From positions 61,868,580 to 61,932,579 of the forward strand of contig NC_085138.1 of the NCBI RefSeq assembly GCF_035046485.1: DNA of 64,000 bases, given 5' to 3'. Shown here piece by piece: positions 55,431 to 64,000 of this stretch. Made by a program: the position numbers and the translations under genes. The DNA comes from Aedes albopictus. Lineage: Eukaryota > Arthropoda > Insecta > Diptera > Culicidae. The notes below the pieces were generated by a model, which saw only the letters and a program-made list of their open reading frames with translations, ran no database searches and was not told the origin of the DNA. Positions within the stretch are counted from its first letter, which is position 1. Every line of letters starts with the position of its first letter.

Positions 55431-57205
55431 TGGAGAATTCCTCCCGGAATTCTTGTAGAATTCCTCCCGGAATTCTTGGAGAATTCCTCCCGGAATTCTT
55501 GGAGAATTCCTCCCGGAATTCTTGGAGAATTCCTCCCGGAATTCTTGGAGAATTCCTCCCGGAATTCTTGGAGAATTCCACCCGGAATTCTTGGAGAATT
55601 CCTCCCGGAATTCTTGGAGAATTCCTCCTGGAATTCTTGGAGAATTCCTCCCGGAATTCTTGGAGAATTCCTCTCGGAATTCTTGGAGAATTCCTCTCGG
55701 AATTCTTGGAGAATTCCTCCCGGAATTCTAGGAGAATTCCTCCCGGAATTCTAGGAGAATTCCTCCCGGAATTCTAGGAGAATTCCTCCCGGAATTCTAG
55801 GAGAATTCCTCCCGGAATTCTAGGAGAATTCCTCCCGGAATTCTAGGAGAATTCCTCCCGGAATTCTAGGAGAATTCCTCCCGGAATTCTTGGAGAGTTC
55901 CTCCCGGAATTCTTGTAGAATTCCTCCCGGAATTCTTGGAGAATTCCTCTCGGAATTTTTGGAGAATTCCTCCCGGAATTCTTGGAGAATTTCTCCCGGA
56001 ATTCTTGGAGAATTCCTCCCGGAATTCTTGGAATATTCCTCCCGGAGTTCTTGGAGAATTTCTCCCGGAATTCTTGGAGAATTTCTCCCGGAATTCTTGG
56101 ATAATTCCTCCCGGAATTTTTGGAGAAATCCTCCCGGAATTCTTGGAGAATTTCTCCCGGAATTCTTGGAGAATTTCTTCCGGAATTCTTGGAGAATTCC
56201 TCCCGGATTTCTTGAAGAATTCCTCCTGGAATTGTTGGAGAATTCCTCTCAGAATCCTTGGAGAATTCCTCCCAGAATTCTTGAAGAATTCCTCCCGGAA
56301 TTCTTGGAGAATTCCTCTCGGAATTCTTGGAGAATTCCTCTCGGAATTCTTGGAGAATTCCTCTCGGAATTCTTGGAGAATTCCTCTCGGAATTCTTGGA
56401 GAATTCTTGAAGAATTCCTACCGGAATTCTTGGAGAATTTCTACCGGAATTCTTGGAGAATTCCTCCCAGAATTCTAGAGAATTCCTCCCAGAATTCTTG
56501 GAGAAATTCCTCCTGGAATTCTTGGAGAATTCCTCTCGGAATATTTTAAGAATTCCTTCCGGAATTCTTGGAGAATTCCTCCCGGAATTCTTGGAGAATT
56601 CCTCTCGGAATTCTTGGAGAATTCCTCTCGGAATTCTTGGAGAATTCCTCTCGGAATTCTTGGAGAATTCCTCTCGGAATTCTTGGAGAATTCCGCTCGG
56701 ATTTCTTGGAGAATTCCTCTCGGAATTCTTGGTTGAATTCCTCCCGGAATTCTTGGTTGAATTCCTCCCGGAATTCTTGGTTGAATTCCTCCCGGAATTC
56801 TTGGTTGAATTCCTCCCGGAATTCTAGGATAATTCTTGAAGAATTCCTCCCGGAATTCTTGGAGAATTTCTCCCGAAATTCGTGGAGAATTTCTCCCGGC
56901 ATTCTTGGAGAATTCCTCTCGGAATTCTTGCAGAATTCCTCCCGGAATTCTTGGAGAATTCCTCTCGGAATTCTTGGAGAATGCCTCTCGGAATTCTTGG
57001 AGAGTTCCTCCCGGAGTTCTTGGAGAATTTCTCCCGGAATTCTTGGAGAATTCCTCCCGGAATTCTTGGAGAATTTCTCCCGGAATTCTTGGAGAATTCC
57101 TTCCGGAATTCTTGGAGAATTCCTTCCGGAATTCTTGGAGAATTCCTTCCGGAATTCTTGGAGAATTCCTTCCGGAATTCTTGGAGAATTCCTTCCGGAA
57201 TTCTT
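55431..57205 (+). repeat. 23-bp satellite S3, TTGGA block, copy A
   Basis: The monomer is GAATTC, CTCCCG or CTCTCG, GAATTC, TTGGA, with recognisable landmarks: a CTAGGAG run (55728-55880), GAGAGTTCC at 55892, a 24-bp TTGGTTGAATTC run (about 56728-56820, four copies), GATAATTCTTGAAG near 56826 and a GAGAATGCC monomer near 56980. The same landmarks recur in order in copy B. Confidence 0.95.
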
Positions 57206-57690
57206 GTAGAAATCCTCCCGGAATTCTTGTAGAATTCCTCCCGGAATTCTTGTAGAATTCCTCCCGGAATTCTTGTAGAATTCCTCCCGGAATTCTTGTA
57301 GAATTCCTCCCGGAATTCTTGTAGAATTCCTCCCGGAATTCTTGTAGAATTCCTTCCGGAATTCTTGTAGAATTCCTCCCGGAATTCTTGTAGAATTCCT
57401 CCCGGAATTCTTGTAGAATTCCTCCCGGAATTCTTGTAGAATTCCTCCCGGAATTCTTGTAGAATTCCTCCCAGAATTCTTGTAGCATTCCTCCCGGAAT
57501 TCTTGTAGAATTCCTCCCGGAATTCTTGTAGAATTCCTCCCGGAATTCTTGTAGAATTCCTCCCGGAATTCTTGTAGAATTCCTCCCGGAATTCTTGTAG
57601 AATTCCTCCCGGAATTCTTGTAGAATTCCTCCCGGAATTCTTGTAGAATTCCTCCCGGAATTCTTGTAGAATTCCTCCTGGAATTCTTGG
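57206..57690 (+). repeat. 23-bp satellite S3, TTGTA block between the duplicated blocks
   Basis: About 21 monomers of the TTGTA type, matching the block left of copy A. Confidence 0.93.
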
Positions 57691-59400
57691 AGAATTCCTC
57701 CCGGAATTCTTGTAGAATTCCTCCCGGAATTCTTGGAGAATTCCTCCCGGAATTCTTGGAGAATTCCTCCCGGAATTCTTGTAGAATTCCTCCCGGAATT
57801 CTTGGAGAATTCCTCCCGGAATTCTTGGAGAATTCCTCCCGGAATTCTTGGAGAATTCCTCCCGGAATTCTTGGAGAATTCCTCCCGGAATTCTTGGAGA
57901 ATTCCTCCCGGAATTCTTGGAGAATTCCTCCCGGAATTCTTGGAGAATTCCTCCTGGAATTCTTGGAGAATTCCTCCCGGAATTCTTGGAGAATTCCTCT
58001 CGGAATTCTTGGAGAATTCCTCTCGGAATTCTTGGAGAATTCCTCTCGGAATTCTTGGAGAATTCCTCCCGGAATTCTAGGAGAATTCCTCCCGGAATTC
58101 TAGGAGAATTCCTCCCGGAATTCTAGGAGAATTCCTCCCGGAATTCTAGGAGAATTCCTCCCGGAATTCTAGGAGAATTCCTCCCGGAATTCTAGGAGAA
58201 TTCCTCCCGGAATTCTAGGAGAATTCCTCCCGGAATTCTAGGAGAATTCCTCCCGGAATTCTAGGAGAATTCCTCCCGGAATTCTAGGAGAATTCCTCCC
58301 GGAATTCTTGGAGAGTTCCTCCCGGAATTCTTGTAGAATTCCTCCCGGAATTCTTGGAGAATTCCTCTCGGAATTTTTGGAGAATTCCTCCCGGAATTCT
58401 TGGAGAATTTCTCCCGGAATTCTTGGAGAATTTCTCCCGGAATTCTTGGATAATTCCTCCCGGAATTTTTGGAGAAATCCTCCCGGAATTCTTGGAGAAT
58501 TTCTCCCGGAATTCTTGGAGAATTTCTTCCGGAATTCTTGGAGAATTCCTCCCGGATTTCTTGAAGAATTCCTCCTGGAATTGTTGGAGAATTCCTCTCA
58601 GAATCCTTGGAGAATTCCTCCCAGAATTCTTGAAGAATTCCTCCCGGAATTCTTGGAGAATTCCTCTCGGAATTCTTGGAGAATTCCTCTCGGAATTCTT
58701 GGAGAATTCTTGAAGAATTCCTACCGGAATTCTTGGAGAATTTCTACCGGAATTCTTGGAGAATTCCTCCCAGAATTCTGGAGAATTCCTCCCAGAATTC
58801 TTGGAGAAATTCCTCCTGGAATTCTTGGAGAATTCCTCTCGGAATATTTGGAGAATTCCTTCCGGAATTCTTGGAGAATTCCTCCCGGAATTCTTGGAGA
58901 ATTCCTCTCGGAATTCTTGGAGAATTCCTCTCGGAATTCTTGTAGAATTCCTCCCGGAATTCTTGGAGAATTCCTCTCGGAATTCTTGGAGAATTCCTCT
59001 CGGAATTCTTGGAGAATTCCGCTCGGATTTCTTGGAGAATTCCTCTCGGAATTCTTGGTTGAATTCCTCCCGGAATTCTTGGTTGAATTCCTCCCGGAAT
59101 TCTTGGTTGAATTCCTCCCGGAATTCTAGGATAATTCTTGAAGAATTCCTCCCGGAATTCTTGGAGAATTTCTCCCGAAATTCGTGGAGAATTTCTCCCG
59201 GCATTCTTGGAGAATTCCTCTCGGAATTCTTGCAGAATTCCTCCCGGAATTCTTGGAGAATTCCTCTCGGAATTCTTGGAGAATGCCTCTCGGAATTCTT
59301 GGAGAGTTCCTCCCGGAGTTCTTGGAGAATTTCTCCCGGAATTCTTGGAGAATTCCTCCCGGAATTCTTGGAGAATTTCTCCCGGAATTCTTGGAGAATT
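57691..59400 (+). repeat. 23-bp satellite S3, TTGGA block, copy B
   Basis: Landmarks of copy A reappear in the same order: CTAGGAG run (58075-58305, longer), GAGAGTTCC at 58310, TTGGTTGAATTC run (three copies near 59052-59120), GATAATTCTTGAAG near 59128 and GAGAATGCC near 59280. The offset from copy A changes from about 2,257 to 2,418 to 2,302 bp, so whole monomers were gained and lost after duplication. Confidence 0.93.
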
Positions 59401-60300
59401 CCTTCCGGAATTCTTGGAGAATTCCTTCCGGAATTCTTGGAGAATTCCTTCCGGAATTCTTGGAGAATTCCTTCCGGAATTCTTGGAGAATTCCTTCCGG
59501 AATTCTTGGAGAATTCCTTCCGGAATTCTTGGAGAATTCCTTCCGGAATTCTTGGAGAATTCCTTCCGGAATTCTTGGAGAATTCCTTCCGGAATTCTTG
59601 GAGAATTCCTTCCGGAATTCTTGGAGAATTCCTTCCGGAATTCTTGGAGAATTCCTTCCGGAATTCTTGGAGAATTCCTTCCGGAATTCTTGGAGAATTC
59701 CTTCCGGAATTCTTGGAGAATTCCTTCCGGAATTCTTGGAGAATTCCTTCCGGAATTCTTGGAGAATTCCTTCCGGAATTCTTGGAGAATTCCTTCCGGA
59801 ATTCTTGGAGAATTCCTTCCGGAATTCTTGGAGAATTCCTTCCGGAATTCTTGGAGAATTCCTTCCGGAATTCTTGGAGAATTCCTTCCGGAATTCTTGG
59901 AGAATTCCTTCCGGAATTCTTGGAGAATTCCTTCCGGAATTCTTGGAGAATTCCTTCCGGAATTCTTGGAGAATTCCTTCCGGAATTCTTGGAGAATTCC
60001 TTCCGGAATTCTTGGAGAATTCCTTCCGGAATTCTTGGAGAATTCCTTCCGGAATTCTTGGAGAATTCCTTCCGGAATTCTTGGAGGATTCCTTCCGGAA
60101 TTCTTGGAGAATTCCTTCCGGAATTCTTGGAGAATTCCTTCCGGAATTCTTGGAGAATTCTTTCCGGAATTCTTGGAGAATCCCTTCCGGAATTCTTGGA
60201 GAATTCTTTCCGGAATTCTTGGAGAATTCATTCCGGAATTCTTGGAGAATTCCTTCCGAAATTCTTGGAGAATTCCTTCCGGAATTCTTGGGGAATTCTT
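59401..60300 (+). repeat. 23-bp satellite S3, CTTCCG homogeneous block
   Basis: About 39 nearly identical monomers of GAATTC, CTTCCG, GAATTC, TTGGA. In copy A the matching position holds only about five such monomers (57090-57200), so this variant expanded locally after the duplication. Confidence 0.95.
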
Positions 60301-61280
60301 TCCGGAATTCTTGGAGAATTCCTCCCGGAATTCTTGGAGAATTCCTCCCGGAATTCTTGGAGAATTCCTCCCGGAATTCTTGGAGAATTCCTCCAGGAAT
60401 TCTTGGAGAATTCCTCCAGGAATTCTTGGAGAATTCCTCCCGGAATTCTTGGAGAATTCCTCCCGGAATTCTTATAGAATTCCTCCCGGAATTCTTGGAG
60501 AATTCCTCCCGGAATTCTTGGAGAATTCCTCCCGGAATTCTTGGAGAATTCCTCCCGGAATTCTTGGAGAATTCCTCCCGGAATTCTTGGAGAATTCCTC
60601 CCGGAATTCTTGGATAATTCCTCCCGGAATTCTTGGAGAATTTCTCCTGGAATTCTTGGAGAATTCCTCCCGGAATTTTTGGAGAATTCCTCCCGGAATT
60701 CTTGTGGAATTCCTCCCGGAAATCTTGGAGAATTCCTCCCGGAATTCTTGGAGAATTCCTCCCGGAATCTTTGGAGAATTCCTCCCGGAATTTTTGGAGA
60801 ACCCCTCCCGGAATTTTTGGAGAATTCCTCTCGGAATTTTTGGAGAATTTCTCCCGGAATTCTTGTAGAATTCCCGAAGGAATTCTTGTAGAAAGTCTTC
60901 TTGTAGAATTTCCTCTTGTAAAATTCTTGAAGATTTTTTTCTGGAATTCTTGTGGAATTTCTTCAGAAATTCTTGTAGAATTCCCGATAGAATTCTTGTA
61001 GAATTCCATCGGGAATTCTTTTAGAGTTCCATCGGGAATTCATGAAGAATTCCATCTGAAATTCTTGTAGAGGTCCATCCGAAATTTTTGTAGAGTTTTT
61101 TTTAGGTAATCTCGTAGATATCTTTCCTGAATTCTTGTAGAATTCCTGGAACTCTTTTTAAATTCCTTGCTAAATGTTTGTACAATTCCAGGAGGATTTT
61201 TTATAGAATTCCTGGAGGAATTCTTATAGAATTTTTGTATGAGTACTTATAGAATTGTCGTTCAATTCCTGAAGTTTTTT
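60301..61280 (+). repeat. 23-bp satellite S3, right block and degenerate edge
   Basis: CTCCCG/TTGGA monomers to about 60860, then increasingly altered copies (TTGTAGAATTC, CCATCGGGAATTC, CTGGAGGAATTC) that fade near 61270. Confidence 0.9.
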
Positions 61281-62118
61281 CGTAGAATCAGAAAACATGT
61301 TCCAAAATGTGGTCGATTTGTATATTCCCATACCCTTTCCCAGAAACTCCATCCTCCAATCGGTGCAAATTGAAAGTTCTCAATTATCGATTCCAAGCAG
61401 AGCCTTCTGCAGTTAGTTTTTCTAGAGACCCTTCGAAGGGGGTCAAGTTTCCCAGAACAATCCAATTAGTGTGCCGACCCGGGCGGGAAACATGCAACCA
61501 GTAACCACAACAATATAGGTCCGTAGATTTTTGATGTGCTCTGGAAGAATTTCATGTGTTTGCTGTTACTACAACAGCAAGCAGCGTTACGGTTACTGTG
61601 GTTTGTTACACGATGACGACGATGACGACGTCGACCACAAGGTAGGATGCGGTTTCCATTTCTCGACAGTCCAGTCTCAGTCTGTCCTATGATGCCTATA
61701 CCTACCAGCGAACGAACACGATCCTTCACGTCTTCATTGTTTTTGCTTACCATGTTTCCTTGTGCATGTAGGTACGTCCAGAGCTTGCCAGGGCAATCCT
61801 ACCGGGACCAGCCATTATTCAATTTTCCCTACTGATGAGGAGCAGCGGGCAGGTGCTTCCCCCACCGCGCCGTATTTAGTCAGAGAGGGGGCAAAATACT
61901 TCCACATCGGGTGCTTGTTACTTGGTTCATAGTTCATAGTTGCATGACTTGAAGCGATTTATCATTTTTTTTTTCTTTTTACTTCTTGGGGAAATTGCGA
62001 ACTCTTTCAGACTTATTGTATCGGAGAAACATAGAGGCGGTTCGGTGCAATTTCCCTATGTTGCACTCGGGGAAATTGTCGTTTTATATTGAATCGTTGG
62101 TGTGCTCGACTGTAGTTG
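61281..62118. other. Unique DNA, no gene recognised
   Basis: Includes a GATGACGACGATGACGACG run near 61612-61631. Short frames on both strands (60-95 codons, 61262-61835) are unrecognised. A T-run lies at 61965-61974. Confidence 0.4.
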
Positions 62119-62405
62119 GAAACTGATGTTTTGTGGCTTCTCATTCTTGACAAAATCAAAATGCTGTTATTTTATTTTGTCCGACGTTTCGGTCCATTTA
62201 AGACCTTCTTAAGGGACTCTGGAAATGTTTATTTGTCGGTTTTGATTTTATAGCCTTTAAAATATATAAAAAAGATTTTTACAATAGCTACAGTATTCTC
62301 GTCCAGCGTGATTCGGCCTGTAACTGTCCCTTGGACCTGTAACTATCGTTGGACAAAATAAAATTTGATTTTGTTAAGACTGAGAAGCCAAAAAACATCA
62401 GTTTT
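62119..62405. repeat. Inverted-repeat element with a GACGTTTCGGTCC motif
   Basis: Left arm about 62120-62185 and right arm about 62347-62404 are complementary in two blocks: AAACTGATGTTTTGTGGCTT / AAAAACATCAGTTT and TTTTATTTTGTCCGACG / CGTTGGACAAAATAAAA. Just inside the left arm is CGACGTTTCGGTCC, whose complement GGACCGAAACGTCG parallels the GAAACGTTGG motif of the hairpin at 32258-32432. Confidence 0.7.
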
Positions 62406-63660
62406 ATATTGATACCACATAATATTTCTAGGTGTTCTTCATGGATGCTCTCAAAGTCTGCTTAATTTTCCGATTTTTAAACATTATTTTTTGCTATCTT
62501 CAAAAACTCTACGTTCAGAGGGAGAATCTATGAAAACTTAATAATAATCCATTGGAAATTACTGAAGACTCTTTCAAAGGGTTGAAGGGGTTCCGAAAAC
62601 AAATCTTTCAGAATATTTTAAATAAATTTCCTTTTTTGAAATACATGGCAAATTTTTAAAACATGGTTTACAAAAAGACTCCACAAACCTTCTCTGAGTG
62701 CACTCACTTGACAGACAGGGGAAAAAAGATGCATCGTAGAATCGTAGCTACTGCATTCCCGCACCTATCAATTATGTAAATCATAGTCAAACAGGTGTGC
62801 TGCCGGAAAGCGATTCTCTTATCTGGTCCTGCCTGCCGTGGCACAGCCGGGCCAGGTATGAATTTTTAAACCTAAATTGAAGTGACGTTTTTTCATATTT
62901 CTACCAACGTTCTACGAAGGACAGAAAAGATTCTACTATGTGGGTGGTGAACACTATCGATATGTCAAGGGCAACAGATAGTTTTGAAATTTGTTGGAAC
63001 GGAAAGGAAGGTAAAAATTTGCATAATGCACGGCTGCACCTAAAGCCGATCATCCTGGCTATTTTCCCCTGCAACAGCTCCTCTAAAGCTATCCGTACAT
63101 TAGTTTCGGGTGCTCAAAATCACCGTCCTTGGGCGCCCTCTTTGCTCCATCAAAGCCGTATAAATTTAATGACGTTTAAGTGCTTTGCATTTCAAAATAA
63201 TATTACCCTTTCGGACGCGTTGGTACCTGGGCTGGGAAGGGGTGATGGTAGGATGAGCAACGGACTCAACAGGTCCCCTCGATGATGATGGGTTGCAGCA
63301 GGCAAGTAATCGATACCTCATCGTCGTCGTACCTTCATCGGTCGACGACGACGACGACAACGACGGACGATGCATCAGGTGGAACATTAACTTTGTTTGG
63401 ATTGTTCGATGGGATAGCGAACGAGGCTCGTGTCTGGCGTCAATCATTCAGGGGATTTACAACGATATCAAATTACGCGCTGGAAATAGAATTTTGTGGG
63501 GAGCTACTGCCACCGGTTTCGATTTCCCACTAAATTTAGAACCGGATTTAATTGGTTTTTAGTTTCGATGAGTGGGTTTGAATGATTGGTTATTGAATTG
63601 TCCGCGTTACCAGTTTATAAGGTTGGTTGATGAATTTCCTGGATGAGATTATTAAGATAT
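62406..63660. other. Unique DNA, unassigned frames
   Basis: A 115-codon plus frame (62938-63285) and overlapping 83- to 93-codon frames on both strands at 63166-63562 are not recognised. GACGACGACGACGACAACGA lies near 63343-63362. 62830-63560 is GC-balanced and could contain a host exon; no splice site or domain supports one. Confidence 0.3.
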
Positions 63661-64000
63661 GAGAGAACTCAAGGAGAATTTTCTTAAGTTATTCTACAAG
63701 AATTCCTTCAGAAATTCTACAAGTATTCCTTCAGAACTTCTACAAGAATTCCGGAAGGGATTCTAAAAGAATTCCGGACGGAATTCTACAAGAATTCCGG
63801 AAGGAATTCTACAAGAATTCCGGAAGGAATTCTACAAGAATTCCGGAAGGAATTCTACAAGAATTCCGGAAGGAATTCTACAAGAATTCCGGAAGGAATT
63901 CTACAAGAATTCCGGAAGGAATTTTACAAGAATGACGAAAGAAATTCTACAAGAATTCCGGAAGTAATTCTACAAGAATTCCGGAAGGAATTCTAAAAGA
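63661..64000 (-). repeat. 23-bp satellite S4 (S3-type, inverted), runs off the window
   Basis: The monomer is GAATTC, TACAA, GAATTC, CGGAAG. Its complement is GAATTC, CTTCCG, GAATTC, TTGTA, an S3 variant, so S4 lies in opposite orientation to S3 about 2.4 kb away. The left edge (63661-63770) is degenerate and the right end is cut by the window. Confidence 0.93.

Noticed and set aside
53059..61009. Long open frames of Asn/Ser/Arg-rich repeats
   Set aside because: Frame artefacts of satellite S3; one also runs through the N gap.
53577..61280. Heat-shock-element arrays, by analogy with human satellite III (GGAAT repeats)
   Set aside because: HSF binding needs GAA/TTC triplets at 5-bp steps. 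Here successive GAA and TTC are at 3, 8, 11 or 12 bp, so the phasing does not fit.

Overview
The window looks like non-coding, repeat-dominated DNA from a mosquito, most likely an Aedes (Stegomyia) species. The evidence is the dense mix of tRNA-headed SINEs, many short inverted-repeat DNA elements flanked by TA or TTAA, a decayed non-LTR reverse transcriptase, and long simple arrays. The genus is an inference from recalled mosquito repeat styles and was not searched. No host protein-coding gene could be identified. Nearly all long open frames are by-products of tandem arrays without stop codons.

Layout. 1-4575: a 23-bp satellite (S1). 4576-8395: unique DNA, a SINE with target-site duplication, a foldback, a second SINE head with a GAA array, and a 1.08-kb TA-flanked inverted-repeat element. 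9500-12332: a complete non-coding LTR element with apparently identical LTRs and a 5-bp duplication; it carries a nested TA-flanked element and a 110-bp tandem array. 13219-17010: a foldback whose right arm runs into a perfect heptamer array, and the arm-plus-array unit is then repeated. 17026-19600: a second 23-bp satellite (S2) that changes orientation at both ends. 19600-53076: AT-rich DNA with small inverted-repeat elements, SINE heads, two related tandem families carrying a GCGCCACCTAGCGG-like motif, long tracts of degenerate ~12-bp GGAATCCCT-like repeats, a LINE remnant, and a 500-N gap (27577-28076). A second 500-N gap (53077-53576) directly abuts the largest 23-bp satellite (S3, 53577-61280), which has blocks of monomer variants and an internal duplication of about 2.3-2.4 kb. 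61281-63660 is mostly unique. A further satellite array in inverted orientation (S4) starts near 63680 and runs off the window.

Main observation. S1, S2, S3 and S4 are one satellite family. Each monomer is GAATTC, a 6-bp box ending in CG, GAATTC, then TTGNA. The N6 box (CCAACG, CGAACG, CTCCCG, CTTCCG) and one base of the 5-bp box differ between arrays, while the GAATTC sites, the CG and the TTG are kept. Degenerate repeats elsewhere in the window look like older relatives. The candidates most worth testing are this family, the foldback/heptamer compound unit, the non-coding LTR element, the CTCF-like tandem repeats and the two hairpins carrying a GAAACGT-type motif. All coordinates and alignments were made by eye.
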